The notes beneath the pieces were generated by a model. That model had not been told where the DNA came from and did not search any database. It saw nothing but the letters and a program-made list of their open reading frames with translations. A stretch of DNA of 64,000 bases from Salinicola aestuarinus (GTDB lineage: Bacteria > Pseudomonadota > Gammaproteobacteria > Pseudomonadales > Halomonadaceae), in assembly GCF_003206645.1 (NCBI RefSeq), contig NZ_PZJP01000005.1, positions 306,902-370,901 of the forward strand, in the 5' to 3' direction. Positions within the stretch are counted from its first letter, which is position 1. Every line of letters starts with the position of its first letter. Positions 1-9,329 of this stretch are shown here, one piece after another. The position numbers and the translations under genes are program-made.

Positions 1-282
1 ATGGGCAAGCCGGGTACCCGCCCGGGCCGTGGCGATGAGTTCGACCGGGTCGTAGTGGACGATGCCGGCGTGGCGGTTGAGATCGAGCGTCTTCGTGGCA
101 TCGACCCGTCGACCCAGAAACGCCTTGGTGTCGCCCCCCACGATACGCAGCGGCGTGCGCTCGCGGCCGGCCTGCGTCACCGTGTCGATCAGCGCCGCGC
201 TGTCATCCTGCCCATCGTCCTTGGTCGGCCCGGGTTCAGTCGGCTCGGTGAACGCCGGGCGTCGATCCTGTAGGTGTGCCAT
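1..282 (-). CDS. glcE: Glycolate oxidase FAD-binding subunit GlcE (N-terminal part, cut by window edge)
   Basis: The 94 codons read from position 282 to the left edge give the start of GlcE, the second FAD-binding subunit of the membrane-associated glycolate oxidase GlcDEF. The segment LRIVGGDTKAFLGR is typical of the PCMH-type FAD domain of GlcE, and DPVELIATARAGT matches the next conserved strand. An AGGA sequence lies about 12 nt before the ATG. The gene begins 66 bp after glcD on the same strand, so the two are probably one operon, with glcF expected beyond the window. The 3' part is not visible, so integrity cannot be judged. Confidence 0.85.
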   Translation of the reverse strand, partial: MAHLQDRRPAFTEPTEPGPTKDDGQDDSAALIDTVTQAGRERTPLRIVGGDTKAFLGRRVDATKTLDLNRHAGIVHYDPVELIATARAGTRLAH

Positions 283-348
283 AGAAGGAATTCCTGTCCT
301 TGCCTTGTCGGCTCGTCGACGATGCTCGCTCGGGGATGTCGGCCGCGC

Positions 349-1848
349 TCAAAACCGCGGCAGCTCCGGATGCGCGAGCTTGCCCTGATGAACGTGCATG
401 GCGCCGTGCTCGGCGCAGCGTGCCAGCGTCGGGACGTTTTTCCCCGGGTTGAGCAGCCGGCGCTCATCGAAGGCATGCTTGACGCTGTGAAAGAGCGTCA
501 GCTCGTCGCTGTTGAACTGCGTGCACATCTGGTTGAGCTTTTCCCGGCCGACGCCGTGCTCGCCGGTGATGGTGCCGCCTGCCTCCACGCAGAGGGTCAG
601 AATCTCGCCGCCGAGCGCTTCGGCCGTCTCCAGCTCGTCGGGATGGTTGGCGTCGAACAGAATCAGGGGATGCAGGTTGCCGTCACCGGCGTGAAAGACG
701 TTGGCGACCCGCAGCCCGTAGTGCTCGGCGAGGTCATTGATGCGCTTGAGGACGCGGGGGAGTTCGCGGCGCGGAATGGTCCCGTCCATGCAGTAGTAGT
801 CCGGCGACATGCGCCCGACGGCGGGGAAAGCCGCCTTGCGTCCGGCCCAGAAGAGCGCGCGTTCGGCGTCGTCACGGGCAAGCGCGATACTGATGGCGCC
901 GGCCTGCTCGAGCAGCCCGCGAACCCGCTCGCCGTCGGCGCGCACGTCCGCCTCGACCCCGTCCAGCTCGCACAGCAGGATGGCCTCGGCCTCCACCGGG
1001 TAGCCGGCGTGGACGAAATCCTCCGCCGCCCGGATCGCCAGGTTGTCCATCATCTCGAGCCCGCCGGGGATGATGCCGGCGGCGATGATGTCGCCCACCG
1101 CACGCCCGGCGCGCTCGACGTCATCGAAGGCGGCCATCAGCACGCGGGCGACCTCCGGCTTCGGCAGTAGCTTGACGGTCACCTCGGTGATCACGCCGAG
1201 CATTCCCTCGGAGCCGGTGAACAGCGCCAGTAGATCGAAGCCCGGGGTATCGAGGGTCTCGCCGCCGAGCGTCATCCGCTCCCCCTCGATGGTCACGATC
1301 TCCACGCCGATCACGTTATGGACGGTCAGACCGTATTTGAGGCAGTGCACGCCACCGGCATTCTCGGCGACGTTGCCGCCGATCGAGCAGGCGATCTGCG
1401 ACGATGGATCCGGGGCGTAGTAGAGCCCGTAGGCCGCGGCCGCCTCGGAGATGGCGAGATTGCGCACGCCGGGCTGTACCCGGGCGATGCGCGCGTCGGC
1501 ATCGAGTTCGAGAATGCGGTTGAAGCGCGACATCACCAGCAGAACGCCTTTCTCCAGCGGCAGCGCGCCACCGGAGAGTCCGGTGCCCGCCCCGCGGGTC
1601 ACCACCGGCACCTGGTGCTCGAAACAGACCCGCATCAGCGATTCGATTTCCGCAAGCGTGGTCGGCATGGCGACCATCATCGGCAGCACGCGATAGGCTG
1701 AGAGGCCGTCGCACTCGAAGGGGCGTAGATCCTCCACGCGGTCGAGCAGCACGAGATCGGGGGCCACGGCGTGAATCGCCGCCGCCAGGGCGGCGGGGTC
1801 GACGTCGGCGATCTCGCCGTCGATTCGCTCGTCAAAGAGCAGCTCCAT
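349..1848 (-). CDS. glcD: Glycolate oxidase catalytic subunit GlcD
   Basis: FAD-linked oxidase that converts glycolate to glyoxylate, feeding electrons to the respiratory chain together with GlcE and GlcF. The 499-residue product starts MELLFDERIDG and ends PELPRF; this is the length of E. coli GlcD and it matches it along its whole length as I recall it. The PCMH FAD domain contains VVTRGAGTGLSGG and PDPSSQIACSIGGNVAENAGG. The C-terminal FAD-oxidase domain contains NVFHAGDGNLHP and TGEHGVGREK. An in-frame ATG 69 nt upstream exists, but GAGGAGA sits 5 to 6 nt before the chosen ATG and family alignment also favours it. It precedes glcE by 66 bp. No glcC-type regulator is visible here. Confidence 0.93.
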   Translation of the reverse strand: MELLFDERIDGEIADVDPAALAAAIHAVAPDLVLLDRVEDLRPFECDGLSAYRVLPMMVAMPTTLAEIESLMRVCFEHQVPVVTRGAGTGLSGGALPLEKGVLLVMSRFNRILELDADARIARVQPGVRNLAISEAAAAYGLYYAPDPSSQIACSIGGNVAENAGGVHCLKYGLTVHNVIGVEIVTIEGERMTLGGETLDTPGFDLLALFTGSEGMLGVITEVTVKLLPKPEVARVLMAAFDDVERAGRAVGDIIAAGIIPGGLEMMDNLAIRAAEDFVHAGYPVEAEAILLCELDGVEADVRADGERVRGLLEQAGAISIALARDDAERALFWAGRKAAFPAVGRMSPDYYCMDGTIPRRELPRVLKRINDLAEHYGLRVANVFHAGDGNLHPLILFDANHPDELETAEALGGEILTLCVEAGGTITGEHGVGREKLNQMCTQFNSDELTLFHSVKHAFDERRLLNPGKNVPTLARCAEHGAMHVHQGKLAHPELPRF

Positions 1849-2019
1849 GATCGTCTCCTCGCCGGCCTCATCGCGGTCGACGCGCTTTGTGGAAGCGATT
1901 TCCACGGTGGCTTTCATTCTGGGTAAGCGCTGACGCCACAGCCATTAGCCAATAGGCCAAGAGCGCGGCGTCGAGAGGGCAGCGACACGCCGTGCGCAGT
2001 GACATCGAGAGGGGGACTG

Positions 2020-2055
2020 AAAAGCCCTCGGCCCGGCGGTGAGCCGGGCCGAGGG
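2020..2055 (-). terminator. Rho-independent terminator of the lctP-family gene
   Basis: A perfect 13-bp stem (2025-2037 with 2043-2055, loop GGTGA) is followed on the minus strand by CTTTTC. It lies 30 bp after the permease stop codon, so it separates permease transcription from glcD. Confidence 0.85.
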
Positions 2056-2085
2056 TGGGACGTGGGATGACCCGATGCGGAGGCT

Positions 2086-3783
2086 TCAGCCCCCCATGAG
2101 GGGATCGGTGAAGTCGAAGACGAAGAACGCCAGCAGCCCGATGATACCGGCGAAGAGGCAGTAGTAGAGGGTCGGCAGAATGGTCTTGCGCAGGGTGATG
2201 CCCTCGCGGCCGAGCAGGCCCACGGTGGCGGAGGCCGCGACCACGTTGTGGATGGCGATCATGTTGCCGGCAGCGGCACCCACCGCCTGCAGCGAGACCA
2301 TCATTGCGGTGGAGACGCCCAGCACCTCGGCGACATTGAACTGGAAGGCCGCGAGCATCAGGTTGGAGACCGTGTTGGAACCGGCGATGAAGGCACCGAG
2401 CGCTCCCACCGCCGGGGCGAAGAGCGGGTAGACCTGCCCCATGCCGCCGGCGACGAGTTGGGCCATGGCGACCGGCATCGAGACCAGGTCGGACTCGTTG
2501 ACGCCGGAGTTGATCAGGATGCGCACCATCGGGATGGTGAACAGCAGCACGAAGCCGGCACCGAGGAGGGTCTTCGAGGACTCGGCGAATGCCGCCTTCA
2601 CCTGCGGCGCGCGCATGCGGTGCAGGAAGATCGTCGCGATGACCGCGATCAGGATGATGCCGCCGGGCAGATAGAGCCATTGGATGCTGCCGGAAATGCC
2701 CGTCTCGCCCAGGATGTCGCTCCAGCCGGTGCTGATCGAGGAGAGGCCGTCCTTGACCGCAGGCACCGTACGCGAGATCACCAGCAGCGCGGCGACGATG
2801 ACGTAGGGCATCCAGCCCATCAGAGTCGACATCGGTGCGCGTCCGGCGACGTCCTCGACCTTGATCTCGATGCTGCCGATCCACTCCTTGGGCCACAGCG
2901 AGCGCTCGGGGAAGTCCCAGGTGTCCTTGGGTAGCAGAAAGCCCTTGCGCGCGGCGGGGACGACGATGGCCAGACCGATCAGGCCGCCCAGCAGCGAGGG
3001 GAACTCCGGCCCCAGCAGGACGCCGACGAGCATCGAGGGGACGACGAAGCAGGCACCGACGAACAGAGCGAACGGCGTGATCGAGAGTCCCTCGGTCCAG
3101 GAGCGGTTGGTGCCGAAGAAGCGCACCATGACGGTGACCAGAATCAGCGGCATGAACACGCCGATGATGCCGTGCGTGATGACGACTTCAGACGTGATCA
3201 GGCGAAAGTAGGTCTCCCAGCTCGAGCCGTCGGCGGCGAGCTGCTCGGCGATGCTGACCTGATTCACGCCACCGGTGACGCCGACGACGATGGGCGTCCC
3301 CACGGCGCCGAAGGAGACCGGCGTGGACTGCAGCATCATGCCGACCACCACCGCCGCCAGCGCCGGGAAACCGAGCGCGACCATCAGTGGCGCGGCGACC
3401 GCGGCCGGGGTGCCGAATCCCGAGGCGCCCTCGATGAAGCAGCCGAAGAGCCAGGCGACGATCAGTGCCTGCACCCGCCGGTCGGGGCTGATGCCGGAAA
3501 AGCCGTTGCGGATCGCCATGATGCCGCCGGAGTGCTTGAGCGTATTGAGCAGCAGGATGGCCCCGAAGATGATCCAGAGCAGCGCCCCGGTCAGTATCAG
3601 TCCCTGCAGGGTCGACGCCACGACGCGCGTGGCCGTCATGTCCCACGCCAGCAGCGCGACCAGTACCGCCACGATGAAGACGATCGGCATGGCAATGCGC
3701 GCCGGCATGCGAAAGCCGATCAGCAGTACACCTGCGAGTACCAGAGGAAGGAAAGCCAGCAGCGACAGCAGCGTTGAGTTCAT
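2086..3783 (-). CDS. L-lactate/glycolate permease, LctP family (LldP/GlcA type)
   Basis: A 565-residue polytopic inner-membrane transporter with 12 or more hydrophobic segments. The segment [18 protein letters not shown] is the LctP family signature, and later [12 protein letters not shown] and [15 protein letters not shown] are also family hallmarks. The family imports L-lactate, D-lactate and glycolate with protons. It lies directly upstream of glcDE on the same strand, so glycolate (a GlcA-like role) is the likely substrate, but GlcA and LldP cannot be told apart by motif. A strong terminator follows it, so glcDE needs its own promoter or readthrough. A long inverted repeat lies 43 to 86 bp upstream of its start. 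Confidence 0.88.
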   Translation of the reverse strand: MNSTLLSLLAFLPLVLAGVLLIGFRMPARIAMPIVFIVAVLVALLAWDMTATRVVASTLQGLILTGALLWIIFGAILLLNTLKHSGGIMAIRNGFSGISPDRRVQALIVAWLFGCFIEGASGFGTPAAVAAPLMVALGFPALAAVVVGMMLQSTPVSFGAVGTPIVVGVTGGVNQVSIAEQLAADGSSWETYFRLITSEVVITHGIIGVFMPLILVTVMVRFFGTNRSWTEGLSITPFALFVGACFVVPSMLVGVLLGPEFPSLLGGLIGLAIVVPAARKGFLLPKDTWDFPERSLWPKEWIGSIEIKVEDVAGRAPMSTLMGWMPYVIVAALLVISRTVPAVKDGLSSISTGWSDILGETGISGSIQWLYLPGGIILIAVIATIFLHRMRAPQVKAAFAESSKTLLGAGFVLLFTIPMVRILINSGVNESDLVSMPVAMAQLVAGGMGQVYPLFAPAVGALGAFIAGSNTVSNLMLAAFQFNVAEVLGVSTAMMVSLQAVGAAAGNMIAIHNVVAASATVGLLGREGITLRKTILPTLYYCLFAGIIGLLAFFVFDFTDPLMGG

Positions 3784-3825
3784 GTCGAAAGCCCCGAATC
3801 GTTGTTGTGAGCGCTCGTCGAAAGC

Positions 3826-3869
3826 AACGCCGCTGGCCGCTCGTGTCGACGAGGGCGGCCAGCGGCGTT
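3826..3869. repeat. Perfect 15-bp inverted repeat upstream of the lctP-family gene
   Basis: Arms 3826-3840 and 3855-3869 (AACGCCGCTGGCCGC and its complement) enclose 14 nt, inside which TCGT/ACGA form a further 4-bp stem after a two-base bulge. It is only 43 bp from the permease start on the minus strand, followed there by GCTTTCG. It could be a terminator for the upstream oxidoreductase gene, a leader attenuator, or an operator. Confidence 0.7.
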
Positions 3870-4038
3870 GATCGGAAGATAGCCACAGCGCCGGTGCCTG
3901 CCAACGCGGACGAATGGGCTAGATCAGCAATGAGGTCGTTCAGGCAATAGACGCTAAGGTGCTGTTTGAAAGACCCTTCGCGCCGCGGTGGACGGTCCCT
4001 GCAAGGCTTTTCGGGAACAGTTGCTGCGACCAATGGAC

Positions 4039-4070
4039 GACGCCGCCGAGGGGGTAGCCTCGGCGGCGTC
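4039..4070 (-). terminator. Hairpin after the molybdopterin oxidoreductase gene
   Basis: A perfect 12-bp stem (4039-4050 with 4059-4070, loop GGGGTAGC) begins 26 bp after the stop codon. It has no T-tract on either side, so termination by this hairpin alone is uncertain. Confidence 0.45.
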
Positions 4071-4095
4071 GGGTCGGTAACGCCAGGGGCGAGTG

Positions 4096-6447
4096 TCAGG
4101 CGGAGGCGAGCATGCCGGTTTCGGCCTCGACCGCCTCGGTGGACATCAATTCGAGTCTCACCGGAATCGACTTGCCGGCAATGGTGTTGCTCTGGGCGTC
4201 GCGGTCAGCCACTGAGATCAGGTCGTTGACCTCCGGGTAGTAGGCCCCCAGGCAGCGCTCGGGCAGATCGTAGGCGATGATCTTGAACCCGGAGACGTGA
4301 CGCTCGATACCGTCGCTGGCCACCGCACGCAGGGTGACGCGGTTGCCGGCCTCAAAACCGTGCTTCTCGATATCCCTGGGGTTCATCATCAGCACCATGC
4401 GCGTGCCGTAGATGTCGCGATAGCGGTCGTCGTAGGAGTAGACCGTGGTATTGAACTGGTCGTGTCCGCGGATCGACAGCAGCTGGAAGTGGTCATCCTC
4501 CGGCTGGGAGTCGTCTTCGGCCAGGTGCTCCTTCGGGAACAGAAAGTGCGCCTTGCCGGAGTCGGTTTGCCAGATGCGGTCGCGGGCGGCAATGTCGAGA
4601 TGGAACACCCCGGTAGCGGCGAGGCGGGCGTTGAAGTCGTGGAACGTCTCCGGCTGGGTTGCTTCGATCTTGTCGCGAATGCGCGCGTAATCCTCGGCGA
4701 GCCACTCCCAGTCCACCTTGGCGTTGGGGGCGAGCGTCGCCTTGCCGAGACCCGCGACGATGGCGATCTCCGAGAGCAGGTGCTTCGAGGCGGGATCGAT
4801 CTGCCCCTTCGATCCCTGAACGTTGCACATGCCATCCTCGATGGTGATCGTCTGCTCGACGCCGACCTGAACATCTTTCTCGGTACGCGCCAGCGCTGGT
4901 AGCAGATAGGCCGATTTACCGTGAATCAGATGGCTACGGTTGAGTTTGGTCGCGATCTGCACCGTCAGAGGGATGTTTTCCACGTGGGGGAAGATGCGCG
5001 CCTGATCGGCAATGGCGCGGAAGAAGTTGCCGCCCATGCCGAGAAAGGCATCCACCTCGTCACGCAGCATCGCTTCGCAGCAGAGCGCGACGTCATGGCC
5101 GTGTTCGCGCACGCACTCGATACCGAAGGTCTCGTCCATCTTCGACAGGAACGCTTCGCCGGACTTGTGAAAGATGCCCACCGTGCGGTCGCCCTGTACG
5201 TTGGAGTGGCCGCGAACCGGGCAGGCACCGGCGCCGCGACGGCCGATGTGGCCTCCCATCAGCAGCAGGTTGAGGATCTGGTGGACGTTGTCGCCACCGC
5301 GGATGTGCTGGGTGATTCCCATGCCCCAGCAGCAGATCACGCGCTCGGCGCGCATCCATGCCTGTGCCGCCTCTTCTAGCGCCTGCCGGGTCAGTCCGCT
5401 GTAGCGCTCGATGCGCGCCCACGACAGCTCTCGGCAGTGATCGGCGAAGGCGTCAAAACCCTGGGTGTGCATCTCAACGAAGGCATGATCGATGACCCGC
5501 TCGCCGCCGTTGTCGCGGGCATCATCGTCGACCGCCAGGATGTGCTTGCAGATGCCCTGGATCGCGGCGATGTCGCCGCCGATGCGGACCTGGTGGTACT
5601 GCGAGCTGATCGGCACCCCATGATTGGTCAGCATGTCCTTCGGCGTCTGGGGATTGGCGAACTTCACCAGAGCCCGCTCGCGCAGCGGATTGAAGGTGAT
5701 CACCTCGGCACCGCGTAGACGCGCCTCGTGCAGCAATCCCATCATGCGCGGGCTGTTGGTGCCGGCGTTCTGGCCAAAAAGGAAGATGCAGTCGGCGTGC
5801 TCGAAATCGTCGAGTGTGGTCGTCGCCTTGCCCACGCCGATGCTCTGCGGCAGCGCCACCGTGGTGGTCTCGTGGCACATGTTCGAGCAGTCGGGGAAAT
5901 TTTGCGTACCGATCATGCGGCCGTAGAGCTGCCACAGAAACGCGGCCTCGTTGGAGGTTCTTCCCGAGGTATAGAGCTCGACCCGCTTGGGGTCGGAGGC
6001 GGCGACCTTGTCGCCAATCTCGCGGAAGGCGGTGGCCCAGTCGATGGGATCGTACTTGTCGGTGGTGGCGTTGTAGCGCATCGGATGCGTCAGCCGACCC
6101 TGTTTTTCCAGCGCGTGATCCGACCAGGCGAGCAGCTCGGTCAGCGTATGGTCGGCGAAGAACTCCGGCGTGGTACGCGCCCTGGTGGCTTCCCAGGCAA
6201 CCGCCTTGGCCCCGTTCTCGCAGAACTCCGCCGGCCCGGGTTTGCTCGGATTCGGCCAGGCGCAGCTTGGGCACTCGAAGCCGCCGTTGGGGGTATTGAT
6301 CTTCAGCATCAAGCGGTTGCCGACGAAGGGAACCTTCTCGCGTAGAAAGTGCTGCTCCGTGGCCTTAACCGACTGCCAGCCGCCGCCGGGGGCGTCGTTC
6401 TCTCCCTGTTGGCCGTGCAGTTCGTCGTCCTTGAGTTCATGCGCCAT
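4096..6447 (-). CDS. FdhF/YdeP-family molybdopterin oxidoreductase
   Basis: A 783-residue member of the molybdopterin (bis-MGD) oxidoreductase superfamily, resembling E. coli YdeP and formate dehydrogenase H-like proteins. C59 and C62 in ECPSCAWP correspond to the N-terminal Cys pair of the YdeP group. The molybdopterin domain shows YTSGRTSNEAAF, FGQNAGTNSPRMM and ACPVRGHSNVQGDRTVG, and the C-terminal MGD-binding domain shows RGHDQFNTTVYSYDDRYRD. The chosen ATG has GGAGA 7 nt upstream; a longer frame opens 80 codons earlier but lacks homology. No electron-transfer subunit, fdhD or mob gene is adjacent, so it appears to stand alone. The substrate is unknown; YdeP is linked to acid resistance in E. 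coli. Confidence 0.88.
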   Translation of the reverse strand: MAHELKDDELHGQQGENDAPGGGWQSVKATEQHFLREKVPFVGNRLMLKINTPNGGFECPSCAWPNPSKPGPAEFCENGAKAVAWEATRARTTPEFFADHTLTELLAWSDHALEKQGRLTHPMRYNATTDKYDPIDWATAFREIGDKVAASDPKRVELYTSGRTSNEAAFLWQLYGRMIGTQNFPDCSNMCHETTTVALPQSIGVGKATTTLDDFEHADCIFLFGQNAGTNSPRMMGLLHEARLRGAEVITFNPLRERALVKFANPQTPKDMLTNHGVPISSQYHQVRIGGDIAAIQGICKHILAVDDDARDNGGERVIDHAFVEMHTQGFDAFADHCRELSWARIERYSGLTRQALEEAAQAWMRAERVICCWGMGITQHIRGGDNVHQILNLLLMGGHIGRRGAGACPVRGHSNVQGDRTVGIFHKSGEAFLSKMDETFGIECVREHGHDVALCCEAMLRDEVDAFLGMGGNFFRAIADQARIFPHVENIPLTVQIATKLNRSHLIHGKSAYLLPALARTEKDVQVGVEQTITIEDGMCNVQGSKGQIDPASKHLLSEIAIVAGLGKATLAPNAKVDWEWLAEDYARIRDKIEATQPETFHDFNARLAATGVFHLDIAARDRIWQTDSGKAHFLFPKEHLAEDDSQPEDDHFQLLSIRGHDQFNTTVYSYDDRYRDIYGTRMVLMMNPRDIEKHGFEAGNRVTLRAVASDGIERHVSGFKIIAYDLPERCLGAYYPEVNDLISVADRDAQSNTIAGKSIPVRLELMSTEAVEAETGMLASA

Positions 6448-6676
6448 GATCGTCTTCTCCCTGAGTCTCTTGGCCGGCAGGCCCCGGTGCCAGTGAGGGC
6501 GCGTCGTCACCTGGGGCCCGCATTCCCCAGCAGTATGGCAACCCGATCGAATTCTCGCCGGGGTGATCCGAAGTCGAGCTCGGGAAATGGCGAAGTCGCC
6601 GCAAAACGAGGGCCGGTTTGACGCCGGCGACAACCCTGCACATGCTGACTCGTCTTCACTCAAGGAGAGGCTGGAT

Positions 6677-7387
6677 ATGGCGCGCAAGATGTTCGATCTC
6701 TGCGGTCGCGACGAGCGGCTGCGTTTTTCGCCCTACTGCTGGCGCGTGAAGTTCGCGCTCGCCCACAAGGGACTCGACTGCGACTTCGTGCCGTGGAAGT
6801 TCACCGACAAGGAGGCGATCGCCTTCTCCGGTCAGTCCAAGGTGCCGGTGCTGCTGGATGGCGATGAGGCGGTCACCGACAGCTACGAGATTCTGCGCTA
6901 TCTCGACCGCGTCTATCCCGAGCGGCCGCTGCTCGGTGACGAGGTCGCCGAGGCGCGAGCGCGGTTCTTCAAGCACTACGCCGAGCGCTCGCTGGCGCCC
7001 GGTGTCGTCCGCACGATCCTGATGGATGTCTTCAACGCGGTGCATCCCGACGACCGCGACTACTTCCGCACCACCCGCGAGAAAGCCTTCGGGCGCACAC
7101 TGGAGGAGATGCACTCGCCGATTCAGGGACTGTCGATGCTCGACAAAGCGCTCGAGCCGATGCGTGGGCAGCTAGAGGAGACTCCGTTTCTGGAAGGCGA
7201 GACCGCCGGCGCGTCCGACTATCTGGTGGTGGGCGTGTTCATGTGGGCGCGGGTCTGCTCGGCGGCGGACCTCGTCTCCAATGCCGACCCGGTCTACGCG
7301 TGGTTCCAGCGCATGCTCGATCTTCACGATGGCCTCGGGCGCCGCGCCACGCGCATCACCGATATCGAGGGCGGTTACGCCAACTGA
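6677..7387 (+). CDS. Glutathione S-transferase family protein
   Basis: A 236-residue cytosolic GST. The N-terminal thioredoxin-fold domain contains FSPYCWRVKFALAHKG, a SPYxWRxKxAL pattern reminiscent of the LigE/beta-etherase-like group, then KVPVLLDGDEAVTDSYEILRYL with the cis-Pro and the glutathione-contacting DS. The C-terminal part is helical, with GASDYLVVGVFMW as the N-capping region. AAGGAGAGG lies 6 nt before the chosen ATG; an earlier in-frame ATG at 6563 overlaps the divergent promoter region. It is divergent from the molybdopterin oxidoreductase gene and followed by a terminator. The substrate is not predictable. Confidence 0.85.
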   Translation: MARKMFDLCGRDERLRFSPYCWRVKFALAHKGLDCDFVPWKFTDKEAIAFSGQSKVPVLLDGDEAVTDSYEILRYLDRVYPERPLLGDEVAEARARFFKHYAERSLAPGVVRTILMDVFNAVHPDDRDYFRTTREKAFGRTLEEMHSPIQGLSMLDKALEPMRGQLEETPFLEGETAGASDYLVVGVFMWARVCSAADLVSNADPVYAWFQRMLDLHDGLGRRATRITDIEGGYAN

Positions 7388-7417
7388 CTCGGGATCGAGA
7401 CGATCGCCACGAGACGA

Positions 7418-7444
7418 CCCCGGCATTGCCGGGGTTTCTCGTTT
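7418..7444 (+). terminator. Rho-independent terminator of the GST gene
   Basis: Stem CCCCGGC/GCCGGGG (7418-7424 with 7428-7434, loop ATT) followed by TTTCTCGTTT, starting 30 bp after the GST stop codon. Confidence 0.82.
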
Positions 7445-7519
7445 GCGAAGGGGGGAGCGTGCGCGGGTCGCTTGCACGGGGAGCCGCCGGATCAGCACGG
7501 CACGCCTAGACCGGGGCGC

Positions 7520-8479
7520 CTAGACCGGGGAGAAGAACGCTTTGACCTGGCGAAAGGCCGTTGAGAAGTAGCGCTCGAAGGTATCTCGCTCGACGAAGCC
7601 GATGTGCGGCGTGGCGAGGATGCGCGGGTGGTGGAGGTAGGCCTGGGCGCCTTCGGGTTCGTTCTCGTAGACATCGAGCGCCGCGGACCCCGGGCGGCCG
7701 GCGTCGAGCGCGTCGAGCAGGGCGCCGCCACGAATCAGTTCGGCGCGACTGGTGTTGACCAGCAGGGCATCGGCGCGCATCGCCGCCAGATCGGTGGGAC
7801 CGATCATTCCCCGTGTCTCGTCGTTGAGCTTGAGGTGCAGACTCACGACGTCGCAGCGCGCCAGAAAGCGCTCCCGGTCCGGCTCGTACTCGATGCCCAG
7901 CTCGAAGGCGCGCCCGGCGCTGGACTCACGGCCGTGCGCGATCACCTGCATTCCGAAGGCCTGGGCATAACCCGCCACGCGGCTGCCGATCCGACCCAGC
8001 CCCCAGATGCCCAGCGTGCGGTCCTGGACAACGTGGCCCAGCGACTCGGTCTCGAACTGCGCGGTGGTGCGCTGCCACTCGCCCCGACGCTGGCGCGCGA
8101 GATAGCTGCCGAGCCGCCGACTCCCGGCCATGATCAGCAGCCACGCGAGTTCGGCGGGCGCGACCGGCGAGCCTTCTCCGTCGCGCACGGCGATGCCCCG
8201 TTCGTGGCAGGCCTCGAGATCGATCGCGCCGGAGAGCCGACCGGTCTGCACGACGAGCTTCAGGCGCGGCAGTTTGGCAATCAGCTCGCGGTCGAGCCGG
8301 GTTCGCTCGCGGATCAGAATGATCGCGTCACTCTCGGCAAGGCGCACGGCGAGGGCGGAAGCGGGAAGGTGCTCATGTTCGACGTCGAGTCGGACGTTGC
8401 TGCCGTCGAGTTCGCAGGCGGCATCGAGGAAGGCACAGCAGCCCTGATAGTCATCCAGCACGGTAACCGTTATCGGCAT
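7520..8479 (-). CDS. D-isomer-specific 2-hydroxyacid dehydrogenase family protein
   Basis: A 319-residue NAD(P)-dependent oxidoreductase of the phosphoglycerate/formate dehydrogenase fold. GIWGLGRIGSRVA is the nucleotide-binding loop. The expected catalytic residues are present as the Arg in NTSRAEL, the Glu in YENEPEG and the His in ATPHIGF. The ATG has AGGAG 6 nt upstream and starts the MPITVTVLDDYQ segment. It lies 91 bp downstream of the amino acid ABC transporter on the same strand and may be cotranscribed, which would link it to metabolism of the imported compound or its 2-oxo acid. The substrate is unknown. Confidence 0.87.
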   Translation of the reverse strand: MPITVTVLDDYQGCCAFLDAACELDGSNVRLDVEHEHLPASALAVRLAESDAIILIRERTRLDRELIAKLPRLKLVVQTGRLSGAIDLEACHERGIAVRDGEGSPVAPAELAWLLIMAGSRRLGSYLARQRRGEWQRTTAQFETESLGHVVQDRTLGIWGLGRIGSRVAGYAQAFGMQVIAHGRESSAGRAFELGIEYEPDRERFLARCDVVSLHLKLNDETRGMIGPTDLAAMRADALLVNTSRAELIRGGALLDALDAGRPGSAALDVYENEPEGAQAYLHHPRILATPHIGFVERDTFERYFSTAFRQVKAFFSPV

Positions 8480-8570
8480 GGCGGACTCCTCGCGTGAACG
8501 CACCGTTGCTGCGGCGATGCAGCACTGCATTGTTGGCACGTTGGTTCGCGGCTGTCGAGTGCCCGACGAC

Positions 8571-9329
8571 TCAGCCGTGGTTTTCCAGAAAACGCTGCAC
8601 ACGGGTGGTCGAGGGCCGGTCGAAGAAGCTTTCCGGGTCCGCGCGCTCGACGATCAGTCCCTTGTCGAGAAACACGACCTGATTGGAGACCGCGCGGGCG
8701 AAGCTCATTTCGTGGGTAACGATCACCATAGTGTAGCCCTCCGCGGAGAGGTCCTTGATCACTGCCAGAACCTCGCCGACGAGTTCGGGGTCGAGCGCCG
8801 ATGTCGGCTCGTCGAACAGCATCACCTCCGGTTGCATGGCCAGCGCCCGCGCAATGGCAACGCGCTGCTTCTGCCCACCGGAGAGCGTGCCGGGATAGGC
8901 CTCGGCCTTGTCCGACAGTCCCACTTTGGCGAGCAGCTCGCGGGCGTGTGTCTCTGCCTCGTCGCGCGGCTTGCCCATCACGTGAATCGGCGCCTCGGTA
9001 ATGTTGTGCAGCACGTTGAGATGCGGCCAGAGATTGAAGCTCTGAAAGACCATGCCGGTTTTGGCGCGCACGCGAGCCAGTGCCTTGGCGCCCATGCGTT
9101 TGCCGGAATCGTCGAGGCCGATTCGTTCGCCCGCGATGTGGATGCTGCCGCGATCGGGCTGCTCGAGCCAGTTGATGCAGCGCAGCAGCGTCGACTTGCC
9201 CGATCCCGAGGCGCCGAGAATCGTGACGACATCACCGGCGGCGACTTCCAGATTGACGTCACGCAGCACTTCGACGTCGGCGAAACTCTTCGATAGCTGG
9301 CGGATCGATACCGCGGTGGTCTCAGGCAT
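8571..9329 (-). CDS. Polar amino acid ABC transporter ATP-binding protein (GlnQ/HisP type)
   Basis: The 252-residue ATPase of the importer encoded just upstream. Walker A is GASGSGKST (residues 39-47), the Q-loop is in FQSFNLWPH, the signature is LSGGQKQR, Walker B is [12 protein letters not shown] and the switch His is in VTHEMSF. The pattern is that of the PAAT subfamily (GlnQ, HisP, ArtP). Its start overlaps the stop of the preceding permease gene by 8 nt, which favours translational coupling. The specific amino acid cannot be told from the ATPase. Confidence 0.93.
   Translation of the reverse strand: MPETTAVSIRQLSKSFADVEVLRDVNLEVAAGDVVTILGASGSGKSTLLRCINWLEQPDRGSIHIAGERIGLDDSGKRMGAKALARVRAKTGMVFQSFNLWPHLNVLHNITEAPIHVMGKPRDEAETHARELLAKVGLSDKAEAYPGTLSGGQKQRVAIARALAMQPEVMLFDEPTSALDPELVGEVLAVIKDLSAEGYTMVIVTHEMSFARAVSNQVVFLDKGLIVERADPESFFDRPSTTRVQRFLENHG

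Larger units (their letters stand above)
3784..4095. other. Intergenic region of 312 bp with two inverted repeats
   Basis: No gene is seen. It holds the upstream region of the lctP-family gene, including the large inverted repeat at 3826-3869, and a hairpin at 4039-4070 just after the oxidoreductase gene. I cannot place a convincing promoter pair. Confidence 0.6.
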
